NCBI RefSeq assembly: GCF_019977235.1
Contig: NZ_AP024646.1
Coordinates: 3,038,001-3,102,000, forward strand
DNA length: 64,000 nt
Direction of reading: 5' to 3'
Source: Arthrobacter sp. StoSoilB5
GTDB lineage: Bacteria; Actinomycetota; Actinomycetes; Actinomycetales; Micrococcaceae
This document shows positions 9,359-17,414 of this stretch, in pieces (the stretch's first letter is position 1; the number at the start of each line of letters is the position of its first letter). The notes below the pieces were generated by a model. It did no database searches, had not been told where the DNA came from, and was given only the letters and a program-made list of their open reading frames with translations. The translations under genes were made by a program, and so were the position numbers.

Positions 9359-10477
9359 TTAAGGAACCCTGTTGAGCCAGTCCTCGGTGCCGAACTTCGT
9401 TTCCACCCGCTTCCTGGCCTCCGAAAGTTCGTGGTCTGTGAGGCGGGACTCAACAGCTCCGTACCGTTCCGTAAACACTTCCTGCATGGCCTGAATAATG
9501 GCGGCGCGGGCCAGGCCTGTTTGACGGCGCAACGGGTCCACCCGCTTCTTGGCGCTCCGCGTGCCTTTGTCTGAGAGCTTTTCCTTACCGATGCGCAGGA
9601 CGTCCACCATCTTGTCGGCGTCAATGTCGTAACTCATGGTCACGTGGTGCAGCATGCCTCCATTGGCGAGACGCTTTTGGGCCGCGCCCCCGATCTTGCC
9701 TTGGTCAGTGGCAATGTCATTGAGGGGAACATAGAAGGCCATAATGCCAAGCTTCTCGAGCGCTGCCATGACCCATGCATCAAGAAAGGCGTAGGAATCC
9801 GCGAAACTAATGCCGTCCACCAACGTTTGTGGTACGTAAAGGGAATAGGTGATGCAGTTGCCGGCCTCCATGAACATGGCCCCGCCACCACTGATACGGC
9901 GGACTACAGTGATGCCGTGCCTGGACACACCCGCCGGATCGACTTCGTTGCGGACGGACTGGAAGCTTCCGATGACAACTGAGGGTTCTTCCCAGTCCCA
10001 GAAGCGCAGGGTGGGATTCCGGCTGCCTGACCCCACCGCTTCGGTAAGTACTTCGTCAAGTGCCACATTGACGTGTGTGGGCAGGACCGCGGGCGGGATC
10101 ACTTCCCATTGGTGGTCCGGCCAGCCTGTCGCTTTGGACAGCGCACGGCGGACGGTCACGGCAACCGCCTCTGCAGAGAATCCAAACAGTACGGACTCTT
10201 GGGGCAACCCGGCTGATACAGCCGCAGCGATGTCCGCTGCAGGCGTGCTGGAAGGCAGTCCTGTCAGCGCTGCATTGATGTCCTGCAGGGCTTCATCGGG
10301 CTCCAGGAAGAAGTCACCACTCAGTGAAACGTTGGCCAGGCGACCATCCCGGACATCCAGGTCCACAACCACCAGTTTGCCGCCGGGAACCTTATACTCC
10401 CCGTGAAGGCGCGTGCCGTCGTCGTTAATCTCGGTAATGTCGTTAAGGGGTTTTTCGGGTGCGGGTTGGGACGTCAT
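9359..10477 (-). CDS. Lipoate/biotin protein ligase-like protein with N-terminal accessory domain
   Basis: A 372-residue protein from the ATG at 10477 (another in-frame ATG is at 10486; the upstream frame runs into the bL31B terminator, so longer versions are unlikely). The catalytic BPL/LplA fold shows RRISGGGAMFMEAGNCITY near residue 192 and GKIGGAAQKR near 247, the acyl-adenylate and lysine sites of lipoate ligases. The first 90 residues (GEYKVPGGKLVVVDLDV, GDFFLEPDEAL) resemble the accessory domain that lies C-terminal in Escherichia coli LplA and is a separate subunit in some archaea. The likely job is attaching lipoate or octanoate to E2/H proteins. Confidence 0.85.
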   Translation of the reverse strand: MTSQPAPEKPLNDITEINDDGTRLHGEYKVPGGKLVVVDLDVRDGRLANVSLSGDFFLEPDEALQDINAALTGLPSSTPAADIAAAVSAGLPQESVLFGFSAEAVAVTVRRALSKATGWPDHQWEVIPPAVLPTHVNVALDEVLTEAVGSGSRNPTLRFWDWEEPSVVIGSFQSVRNEVDPAGVSRHGITVVRRISGGGAMFMEAGNCITYSLYVPQTLVDGISFADSYAFLDAWVMAALEKLGIMAFYVPLNDIATDQGKIGGAAQKRLANGGMLHHVTMSYDIDADKMVDVLRIGKEKLSDKGTRSAKKRVDPLRRQTGLARAAIIQAMQEVFTERYGAVESRLTDHELSEARKRVETKFGTEDWLNRVP

Positions 10478-10500
10478 GCGTTCCATCTTGCCGGAAAACG

Positions 10501-10538
10501 AAAAAGCCCGCATTGCCGGAAATTCCAGCGATGCGGGC
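10501..10538 (-). terminator. Rho-independent terminator of the bL31B gene
   Basis: The minus strand reads GCCCGCAT, an inner weaker stem, then ATGCGGGC followed by TTTTT at 10505-10501. The 8-bp outer stem with a U-run separates the ribosomal protein gene from the ligase-like gene. Confidence 0.85.
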
Positions 10539-10564
10539 CTTCGAAAAGCCTTGGGGTGAAGTGG

Positions 10565-10822
10565 TTACTTCGAGCCGCCGAAGCCCTTGAAGCGAGCGTT
10601 GAAGCGCTCGACGCGGCCAGCGGAGTCCATGATGCGCTGCTTGCCCGTGTAGAACGGGTGGGACTCCGAAGAGATTTCGACGTCGATAACCGGGTAGGTG
10701 TTTCCGTCTTCCCATTCGATGGTCTTCGAGGAAGACACAGTCGACTTGGTCAGGAACTTCGTGCCGGAAGCCAGGTCGTTGAAAACAACAGCTTCGTACT
10801 TCGGGTGGATATCAGACTTCAT
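10565..10822 (-). CDS. rpmE2: Ribosomal protein bL31, type B (zinc-independent)
   Basis: An 85-residue protein beginning [20 protein letters not shown] and ending [16 protein letters not shown]. It has no CxxC pair, which makes it the type B form that does not bind zinc. In several Actinobacteria this paralogue is Zur-repressed and replaces the zinc-bearing form when zinc is scarce. I looked in the 143 bases upstream and found no clean Zur palindrome, only an AT-rich patch near 10920-10935. It is followed by its own terminator. Confidence 0.96.
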   Translation of the reverse strand: MKSDIHPKYEAVVFNDLASGTKFLTKSTVSSSKTIEWEDGNTYPVIDVEISSESHPFYTGKQRIMDSAGRVERFNARFKGFGGSK

Positions 10823-10965
10823 AATGGGACCTTTTGTTCACGCAACTGGATTTTGCCAGCTGCCAGGTATGAATGGAGGTGGACCGACCTGCTGCCATGT
10901 AGAAATTTCAGCGGCCGGGCCAACAATCAATAATAGCCGAAACCAGCGCGGAGCACGAACCAGGC

Positions 10966-11775
10966 TCACTGCCGCGGACGAAGCTCCCAGAACGCCACCG
11001 CCGAGGCGGATGCGACGTTAAGCGAATCGACGCCGGCGCGCATTGGAATCTTGACCGCGAGGTCGACGACGGCTAGCGTCTCTTCGCTCATGCCCGCACC
11101 TTCCGTACCCAACACCAGGGCGAGTTTGGGTATATTCCGGGCTGCAAGTTCGTCAAGGTCAACAGCGTTATCAGTCAATTCCATGGCGGCAACTGTGAAG
11201 CCTTGCTCCTTGAGCCTTGCAAGATCGCCAGGCCAGCTTTCAAGGCGCGCCCACGGAACCTGGAAGACCGTACCCATGCTGACCCGCACGCTCCGGCGAT
11301 ACAGCGGGTCCCCGCAGCGTGGCGATACGAGAACGGCATCCACGCCCAGGGCGGCAGCTGAACGGAAAATAGCGCCGACGTTTGTGTGATCCACGATGTC
11401 TTCGAGGACGGCAACCCGCTGGGCACCGGCCAGCAGATGCGTGAGCGGCAGGGGTGCCGGACGATGCATGGCTGCCATCGCTCCGCGGTGCAGGTGAAAG
11501 CCCGTGATTTCTTCCAGCAGCTTGGCTTTGCCGATGAAGACCGGAACGTCAGGATAGGCCTGGAAAACGTCGTCGAGGTCTTCCAGCCACTTCTCCGCGA
11601 GGAAGAAGGAACGTGGCTGATGACCTGCTGCCAGTGCGCGGCGAAGGACCCTTGAAGATTCGGCGATATACATGCCTTCTTCAGGCTCGCGGAGCTTGCG
11701 GAGGTGCACATCGGTCAGCGTGGTGTAATCACTCACGCGGGGATCATCGGCGGACTCTAGGTAGTGGAACGTCAC
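10966..11775 (-). CDS. TrmH/SpoU-family RNA 2'-O-methyltransferase
   Basis: A 269-residue SPOUT methyltransferase that uses SAM to methylate a ribose 2'-OH in rRNA or tRNA. The N-terminal substrate-binding domain (1-110) precedes the trefoil-knot domain with motif 1 NVGAIFRSAAALGVDAV, motif 2 LALVLGTEGAGMS and motif 3 IPMRAGVDSLNVASASAVA. The exact target base cannot be told from sequence. The ATG lies 7 bases after the stop of the TauE/SafE gene, so it is cotranscribed with it. Confidence 0.93.
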   Translation of the reverse strand: MTFHYLESADDPRVSDYTTLTDVHLRKLREPEEGMYIAESSRVLRRALAAGHQPRSFFLAEKWLEDLDDVFQAYPDVPVFIGKAKLLEEITGFHLHRGAMAAMHRPAPLPLTHLLAGAQRVAVLEDIVDHTNVGAIFRSAAALGVDAVLVSPRCGDPLYRRSVRVSMGTVFQVPWARLESWPGDLARLKEQGFTVAAMELTDNAVDLDELAARNIPKLALVLGTEGAGMSEETLAVVDLAVKIPMRAGVDSLNVASASAVAFWELRPRQ

Positions 11776-11782
11776 CGGGTGA

Positions 11783-12568
11783 TTATTTCAGCAGATTGGC
11801 GACCATGAAGCCAAGGGCAACGATGCCAAGCGTAAAGATGACCGCCCTCAAGACGCGCGGGGAAAGCCTGCGGCCAACCTTGGATCCCACCAGGCCACCG
11901 ATGGTTGAACTCACGGCAATAAGCAGGACCACCAGCCAGTTAATCCGATCGAAGGCAAAGATCAGGTAGGACACAGCCGCAACCATGTTGACGCCAAGCA
12001 CCAGGATGTTCTTCATGGCGTTGGCATTCTGCATTGTCCCCGTGAGGAACACGCCCAGTATTCCTACAAGCAAAATACCTTGGGCCGCTACGAAGTAGCC
12101 GCCGTAAACGCCTGCCAGGTAAACCAGGACCACCAGGAGGATGCCATGGCTCCGGTCCCTGAGGGCATGCTCCGGGTTCTGCTCACGGTTTCGCACCGAC
12201 GCCTGGAGCCGGGGCTGGAACACCACCATCAGCAGCGCCACCACCAGCAGGACCGGGGCCACGTAGTGGAAGACTTTGTCCGGCAGATGAAGCAGCAGCC
12301 AAGCCCCCGTGATACCGCCCAGCAGTGAGGCCGGAAGCAGCTTCATCAACTGCCTGCCGCGGCCCGCGAGTTCGCGACGATATCCCCACGCTCCGGCGGC
12401 AGTGCCGGCAACCAGGCCCATGGCATTGCTCATCGAGGCAACCACCGGAGTCACGCCCAGCGCGATGAGCACAGGAAAAGTCACGAGGGTGCCGGAGCCG
12501 ACCACCGCATTGATGGTGCCGGCCCACAAGCCCGCGAAAAAGACCAGGATGCTGCTAAGAATCTCCAC
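11783..12568 (-). CDS. TauE/SafE (DUF81) membrane permease
   Basis: A 261-residue membrane protein with about eight hydrophobic helices. Two half-repeats are visible, each starting with a Gly-rich segment (GTINAVVGSGTLVTFPVLIALG and GVYGGYFVAAQGILLVGILG region), the internal duplication typical of the TauE/SafE family. Members export sulfite, sulfonates or related organic anions; the substrate here is unknown. It lies 18 bases after the ABC ATPase gene and 7 before the RNA methyltransferase gene. Confidence 0.9.
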   Translation of the reverse strand: MEILSSILVFFAGLWAGTINAVVGSGTLVTFPVLIALGVTPVVASMSNAMGLVAGTAAGAWGYRRELAGRGRQLMKLLPASLLGGITGAWLLLHLPDKVFHYVAPVLLVVALLMVVFQPRLQASVRNREQNPEHALRDRSHGILLVVLVYLAGVYGGYFVAAQGILLVGILGVFLTGTMQNANAMKNILVLGVNMVAAVSYLIFAFDRINWLVVLLIAVSSTIGGLVGSKVGRRLSPRVLRAVIFTLGIVALGFMVANLLK

Positions 12569-12586
12569 AGTCGACTACCGGCCTGC

Positions 12587-13372
12587 CTAGCGGCGGGCAG
12601 TTGCCGTGTAGCGGCCGGCGTTTTCCGTGACGTCCAGGGCCAGGCCGAAGGTGTTGCTCAGGTGCTCATCTGTGAGGACATCCTTGATGGCACCAGCAGC
12701 CACTACTCCACCTTCGCGCAGCAGCATGGCGTGAGTGAAGCCCGGGGGAACTTCTTCCAGGTGGTGCGTTACCAGGACCATCGCCGGAGCTGCCTCGTCC
12801 TTGGCCAGTTCACCGAGTTTATGCACGAGTTCTTCTCGCCCCCCAAGGTCCAGACCGGCGGCCGGTTCGTCCAGCAGCAGGAGTTCGGGGTCGGTCATGA
12901 GTGCACGCGCAATCTGCACCCGCTTCCGCTCTCCTTCAGACAGAGTGGCAAACGTACGGTTGAGCAACGGGCCCATCCCCCAGTCATTAAGGAGGCCGAA
13001 CGCGCGCCGTTCGTCATCGCGCTCGTATCCTTCGCGCCAGCGGCCCGTGACGCCGTAAGCCGCGGTCACCACGACGTTGAGGACGTTTTCCTGTTCCGGA
13101 ATCTGGGTAGCGAGGGCTGCCGAGGAAAGGCCGATCCGGGGGCGCAGTTCAAAGACGTCGACGCGGCCCAGAGTTTCGTCAAGGATTCCGGCCCTCCCGC
13201 TGGAAGGGTGCATCCGTGCTGCAGCAATCTGCAGAAGTGTCGTTTTGCCAGCGCCGTTAGGGCCAAGAATGACCCAGCGTTCGCCCTCGTTGACCTGCCA
13301 GTCGACCTTGTCCAGCAGGGTCTTCTTGCCTCGGACAACGCTGACGGAAGCCAATTCCAGAACATCACTCAT
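12587..13372 (-). CDS. ABC transporter ATP-binding protein (YlmA/ModF-like single cassette)
   Basis: A 261-residue cassette from the ATG at 13372; an in-frame GTG at 13384 would add four residues and neither has a good ribosome site. Walker A is LGPNGAGKTTLL, the signature LSEGERKRVQIARAL and Walker B LLLLDEPAAGLDL. The signature LSEGE is a variant of LSGGQ. No dedicated permease or binding protein adjoins it; the next gene is a TauE/SafE permease that does not normally work with an ABC cassette. The gene is divergent from serB. Confidence 0.9.
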   Translation of the reverse strand: MSDVLELASVSVVRGKKTLLDKVDWQVNEGERWVILGPNGAGKTTLLQIAAARMHPSSGRAGILDETLGRVDVFELRPRIGLSSAALATQIPEQENVLNVVVTAAYGVTGRWREGYERDDERRAFGLLNDWGMGPLLNRTFATLSEGERKRVQIARALMTDPELLLLDEPAAGLDLGGREELVHKLGELAKDEAAPAMVLVTHHLEEVPPGFTHAMLLREGGVVAAGAIKDVLTDEHLSNTFGLALDVTENAGRYTATARR

Positions 13373-13470
13373 AGCAGTAGACACTAGGACAAAAATGCAG
13401 ATGACTGATAACCCGTCACGCCCGCTGGTTTATCAGGGGAAACGAATTCGGGTGAACGTAGCACGCTCAG

Positions 13471-13476
13471 TAGGAT
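13471..13476 (+). promoter_or_regulatory. -10 element, candidate leaderless start of serB
   Basis: TAGGAT ends 7 bases before the serB ATG. The overlapping AGG/GAGG bases could instead act as a weak ribosome site, so the leaderless reading is one of two options. No clear -35 is present. Confidence 0.4.
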
Positions 13477-13483
13477 TGAGGCC

Positions 13484-14377
13484 ATGACTTCGAACTTGGC
13501 TGCGGTCAGCTATGGCGTGAATTTGTCCCCTGAATCGCTTGATAACGTGCGCAAAGTGTTGGCTGATGCCGGCGTCGCAGTGTCATCGGAATCACAATCC
13601 GGGGACCACCGCTTTGGTGTTCACACCGCCGGTCTCGCGGTTGATGCAATCACGCCCACAGACCTGGCAGCTATCCGGCGTCAGGTGGCTGAGGCGGCGA
13701 ACGCCGGAGTAGATACTGCGATCGTTCCGGAGTCCCTTCGCCAGGCCTCGAGGAAACTCTTGATCATGGATGTGGATTCCACACTGATCCAGCAGGAAGT
13801 CATTGAGTTGCTTGCCGCATACGCCGGCAAGCGCGACGAAGTTGCAGCTGTCACCGAAGCAGCCATGCGTGGGGAGCTGGATTTCGCGCAGAGCCTGTAC
13901 GCCCGCGTTGAGGTCCTTGCTGGACTACCCGCCGCCGTCGTCGATTCTGTGCGCGAGGAAGTCCGGCTCAGCCTCGGTGCGGCAGAACTTGTGGCCGCGT
14001 TCAAGGCAGCAGGCCACGTAGTGGCTGTCGTTTCCGGCGGTTTCAACCAGATCCTGGGGCCCATTGCCGAGGAACTTGGCCTGGACTATTGGATCGCCAA
14101 CGAGCTTGAAATCATCGATGGCGCTTTGACGGGCAGGGTGCTTGGCGACGTAATTGATCGCGCGGCGAAGGAAAAGTACCTCCGTGAGTGGGCAGCTGCT
14201 GAGGGGATCGACCTAAAGAACACCATCGCAGTGGGAGACGGCGCCAACGACCTCGACATGCTGGGGGCGGCCGGAATTGGCGTCGCTTTTAATGCCAAAC
14301 CCGCTGTCCGCGCTGTGGCAGACGCTGTGATCAACATGCCGTACCTTGATGCTGTGCGGCACATCGCCAACGTCTGA
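13484..14377 (+). CDS. serB: Phosphoserine phosphatase
   Basis: A 297-residue HAD phosphatase that releases serine from O-phosphoserine, the last step of serine synthesis. An ACT-like N-terminal region of about 85 residues precedes the catalytic core: motif I MDVDSTLIQQE near residue 90, the SGGFNQI motif near 186 and the metal-binding GDGANDLDML near 250. The length and order match SerB of other Actinobacteria. It stands alone, divergent from the ABC cassette gene, and is followed by a strong hairpin. Confidence 0.96.
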   Translation: MTSNLAAVSYGVNLSPESLDNVRKVLADAGVAVSSESQSGDHRFGVHTAGLAVDAITPTDLAAIRRQVAEAANAGVDTAIVPESLRQASRKLLIMDVDSTLIQQEVIELLAAYAGKRDEVAAVTEAAMRGELDFAQSLYARVEVLAGLPAAVVDSVREEVRLSLGAAELVAAFKAAGHVVAVVSGGFNQILGPIAEELGLDYWIANELEIIDGALTGRVLGDVIDRAAKEKYLREWAAAEGIDLKNTIAVGDGANDLDMLGAAGIGVAFNAKPAVRAVADAVINMPYLDAVRHIANV

Positions 14378-14394
14378 AGCACCAGGCCAACAGT

Positions 14395-14427
14395 GTGGGG
14401 AAGAACCTTGGTGGCGTCCTTCCCCAC
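14395..14427. terminator. Hairpin between serB and the pilin gene
   Basis: A perfect 9-bp stem (GTGGGGAAG with CTTCCCCAC) closes a 15-base loop between two convergent genes. There is no U-run on either side, so it may be a factor-assisted bidirectional terminator. Confidence 0.55.
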
Positions 14428-14439
14428 TGCCCAGGGTAT

Positions 14440-15969
14440 TTAGCTGTTGGCGCTCTTCCTGCGGCTGCGGAGAAACAGCAGGCCGGCACCAACCACCAAG
14501 AGAGCGCCAGCTGCATAGAGCAGACCGGTTCCCACTCCACCGGTCAACGGCAGCTCAAACCCGCTGTTGGACGGCATGTTCTTCACGCTAAGGTCGATGC
14601 CGACAGTTGTGGTGGCGGAGTTGATCAGGAAGGACACAGGCTCAGCGAGCAGTTCGTACCCTGCCGGAGCAGCGGTCTCCACCAGGTAGTACGTGCGGTA
14701 GTCCGCGTCGCCAGGGGCAACAGCTGCCCCGTTGGCCCAGTCCGAGTAGCGTAGGCCCGAAATGCTCAAGGTTCCATCACCGGCAACGGTGAAGACACTC
14801 TGGCCGTCAATATCCACGGGGTTGGTGCCTGCCTTGGCATCAACCTCATTGGTGTAGACCGAGAAAGAAGCCCCAGCCAGGGCGGCAGCGTTCTCGTCCA
14901 CCTTCTGCAACGTCATCCCGCCCCATTTGGTCACGACAGGCGGCGTCACTACGGGCCCGCCGGGCTGGCCGGGGGTGATGTTGAAGCTCGCAGCGTTCGG
15001 GTAGGCAAGTGCGACGTTTTCAATCTCACCTATGGTGTTGACCTTGGTGCTCACAACGATCTGCACACGGGTTTCGGTGCGGGAGGCCAGGAAGGCACGC
15101 CCGTCATCGGTGAAGACCACCGAGACGGTGTTGGTTGTGGCATCGAAGCTCACAACGTACTCGGTTCCTTCAGCAAGTTCAGTACCGTCTTCCAGCCTGG
15201 CGGTCGCACCGACGTAGGTGAGTTTGGCGTCGAGCTGATCCAACACCTTGTAACCGTCAATCACAGCCTCGTTCGGGATATCAGCCGTGATTGTCCAATC
15301 GACTTGGTCGCCGAGCTTGACGTCGGGAGCATCAGTGACGATCTTCTCCGCACCGGAAACAGAGTTTTTCGGGTACACGTCAACGTCGTAGATCCAGTTG
15401 TCATGGTTGTCCGGATCGGTTATCGGCACCGAGATAAGGAACGGAGCCGATGGGGTGACGCCGGCAGGATAGTTCGTCTCGGTCACTAGATACAGGCCTA
15501 TGGGCAAGGTGGCGAAGATAGCAGTGCCATCGGCAGCAGTGACCTGCGCCTGGCTGGCACCCAGCGTGTATCCAGCGGCAGTGATGGAACCGGACGGGTC
15601 GGACGTAGAAAAGACAAAGCTTAGGTTGTGTGCCGCGTCCCAGCCAGCATTGGTGGATAGATCAATGGTATTGACCTGCTGGATCGTGAACTCAATACCA
15701 GGCAAGGGCGTCAGGCCTGTTGTATCAGGAACGGCACGGGAAAAGTTATTGCCACCGTTGTGGCCTCCCCCGTTTCCGCCGCCGCCGTTGTTCCCGCCGC
15801 CGCCGTTGTTCGGCTTCTCGTACTTGTGAACAGTGATGGAACCGGTTTGGCCACCATCGATCACCGGGGTTGCCGAGGCCGGCGTGACGGACAGCAACAC
15901 AGTCAGCACCGCTCCTGCCAGGGCGGCAGCGGCTGCTCGCCAAGGTCGTGAAGCGCGTTGGTTGATCAC
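14440..15969 (-). CDS. SpaH/EbpB-type LPXTG major pilin
   Basis: A 509-residue secreted pilus shaft subunit. I chose the GTG at 15969 because GAAGGGA lies 5 bases upstream and it gives a normal signal peptide (RPWRAAAAALAGAVLTVLL, cleavage near ASATPV). The pilin motif WIYDVDVYPKN, whose lysine is joined to the next subunit by a class C sortase, lies near residue 210. The CnaB-type E-box YYLVETAAPAGYELL is near 440, and the C-terminus has LPLTGGVG, a hydrophobic helix and RSRRK. A Gly/Asn-rich linker of about 26 residues follows SITVHKYEKP. No sortase or minor pilin gene is present in the window. Confidence 0.9.
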   Translation of the reverse strand: MINQRASRPWRAAAAALAGAVLTVLLSVTPASATPVIDGGQTGSITVHKYEKPNNGGGGNNGGGGNGGGHNGGNNFSRAVPDTTGLTPLPGIEFTIQQVNTIDLSTNAGWDAAHNLSFVFSTSDPSGSITAAGYTLGASQAQVTAADGTAIFATLPIGLYLVTETNYPAGVTPSAPFLISVPITDPDNHDNWIYDVDVYPKNSVSGAEKIVTDAPDVKLGDQVDWTITADIPNEAVIDGYKVLDQLDAKLTYVGATARLEDGTELAEGTEYVVSFDATTNTVSVVFTDDGRAFLASRTETRVQIVVSTKVNTIGEIENVALAYPNAASFNITPGQPGGPVVTPPVVTKWGGMTLQKVDENAAALAGASFSVYTNEVDAKAGTNPVDIDGQSVFTVAGDGTLSISGLRYSDWANGAAVAPGDADYRTYYLVETAAPAGYELLAEPVSFLINSATTTVGIDLSVKNMPSNSGFELPLTGGVGTGLLYAAGALLVVGAGLLFLRSRRKSANS

Positions 15970-16230
15970 GTTTATCCCTTCGATTGATGGGGCCCTGAAC
16001 ACATGCCCAAGGATCTCCACCATCGGAGTAGTGCTCCCACACGGTTTGTGTCGCGGATTCCAAAACGAGCATTGTCGCAACACGATTCAGGTTGTCCGGA
16101 CACTCAGCAGAAGTAGTCATGACGCCGCAGGACAGTCCAGGCGACCTCGACCACGACAAGAAGGAAACAGCGAACCCACGGTCACCCTGAAATAGGGCCA
16201 ACGTCGGTTTGCCCATCCGAAGGAGAAGCG

Positions 16231-16659
16231 TTGCTGGAGCATGAAACTCTCTGCAGGTCTGTTGTTCCAGCAGATCCTGACGGCGTCTTAGGGAGGCACT
16301 TCGCAGCCTGGTGCGCCCGGTTCAAGATCTTCCCAACCGATTCGGGCTTCACCACGGAAACTGGCCATGCCGTCCACCCCGCGCACGGAATAATCGAGGC
16401 CGACGGAACCGTGTGGCTGTCTGCCTTGGCATCCTTTGACGAATCCGGAATCCGTGGCCAGGTGGAGAACCATCCAGGTTTCCGGGAGATGCTCGCCACC
16501 GTATCCGCCGCGCCGGACAGGGCACCTGATGGGATAGTCCTGCTCATCGGACAAACGCCCTATCAAGTGATCTTCCAAAACACGACCGAGGCCGGAGGAG
16601 ACCACATAATTAACGTCGCCTTCGTTAATCGGGCACCGTGCCAGCGAAACGGTTCCTGA
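16231..16659 (+). CDS. Hypothetical protein, 142 residues
   Basis: The start is TTG with an AAGGAG site 5 bases upstream, which makes the frame convincing although no ATG is near. The product is soluble, with no signal peptide or membrane helix, and is mixed alpha/beta by composition. I recognise no domain. Residues 35-75 (FPTDSGFTTETGHAVHPAHG) and 100-130 (GIVLLIGQTPYQVIFQN) look like strand-rich segments. It lies between the pilin and the Roadblock gene. Two shorter frames on the opposite strand overlap it but have no ribosome site. Confidence 0.6.
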   Translation: MLEHETLCRSVVPADPDGVLGRHFAAWCARFKIFPTDSGFTTETGHAVHPAHGIIEADGTVWLSALASFDESGIRGQVENHPGFREMLATVSAAPDRAPDGIVLLIGQTPYQVIFQNTTEAGGDHIINVAFVNRAPCQRNGS

Positions 16660-16963
16660 AACTCCGGATCATATTTCGTGACGCCAAAGTATGAATAATT
16701 TATTCGATTGTCATCAACATGTTCGCTTCTTGAGACAATACATTCATGCGGCTTGTTGGTGTGTAATGTTGGAAACTCCAAGACGGTGTGGTGATGCATA
16801 ATGCAGCCCGGAGGAAGACCAGTAGGGGCAGAAAGTGAATCGTTCGCGGCACGCACGAAGGTGGTGGAGACGATCACTTCGTAATACCCCAGTGGACCAG
16901 GAAACCCGGGCGGTTTACTTCACGCAAACCGACGATGAAAAAACAGAAATGGAAGAAAATTAT
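16660..16963. other. AT-rich intergenic region before the Roadblock gene
   Basis: 304 bases without a convincing gene. The stretch 16680-16770 is distinctly more AT-rich than the surroundings. A TTGAGA at 16730 and TAATGT at 16764 look like promoter hexamers but are 28 bases apart. The frame of the next gene is open back to a GTG at 16835, yet that 43-codon extension is Arg/Glu-rich and unlike Roadblock proteins. Confidence 0.5.
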
Positions 16964-17332
16964 ATGAGCACGCTTGACGAATCCATAAAGCAGTTGCTGT
17001 CCATTGAAGGCGCAACAGGCGCGGCCGTGGTGGACTACTCCAGCGGAATGGCTTTGGCTCAGGGCGGAAGCCCCGGCTTTGACCTCGGAGTGGCCGCTGC
17101 CGGCAACTCGAATGTTGTCAGTGCAAAACTCCGCACCATGGCGGACCTGCACGTCGACAGTGATATCGAGGACATCCTCATTACTCTGGGTTCCCAGTAC
17201 CACCTCATCAACGTACTGAATTCAGGCGGCGCCAAGGGCCTCTTCGTCTACTTGGTGCTGGACCGTACGTATGCAAACCTTGCTTTGGCACGCCACAAGC
17301 TCAACAACCTGGCCAAGGGAATTACCATCTGA
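16964..17332 (+). CDS. Roadblock/LC7-domain protein
   Basis: A 122-residue protein whose core (EGATGAAVVDYSSGMALA through VYLVLDRTYANLALARHKL) has the alternating strand and helix pattern of Roadblock/LC7 proteins. I placed the start at the ATG at 16964, after GGAAG, because homologous folds begin at about this point. Bacterial members usually pair with small Ras-like GTPases (MglB with MglA) or act in polarity and motility switches. No GTPase gene is nearby, so the partner is unknown. A strong terminator follows. Confidence 0.78.
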   Translation: MSTLDESIKQLLSIEGATGAAVVDYSSGMALAQGGSPGFDLGVAAAGNSNVVSAKLRTMADLHVDSDIEDILITLGSQYHLINVLNSGGAKGLFVYLVLDRTYANLALARHKLNNLAKGITI

Positions 17333-17351
17333 TCTCCCCTGGAAGACCGAA

Positions 17352-17390
17352 AAGGGGCGGCTGCGCATGCGCGGCCGCCCCTTGCGTTTC
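17352..17390 (+). terminator. Rho-independent terminator of the Roadblock gene
   Basis: A 10-bp perfect stem AAGGGGCGGC/GCCGCCCCTT with a 12-base loop, followed by GCGTTTC. The tail is short in U but the stem is very stable. Confidence 0.75.
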
Positions 17391-17414
17391 CACCTTGGGA
17401 TGGGCAATGGGGCG

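Noticed and set aside
16730..16769. TTGAGA / TAATGT promoter for the Roadblock gene
   Set aside because: The spacing of 28 bases is far beyond the 16-19 base range.
16835..16963. N-terminal extension of the Roadblock protein
   Set aside because: The extra 43 codons are Arg/Glu-rich and unlike the fold, and a ribosome site precedes the ATG at 16964.
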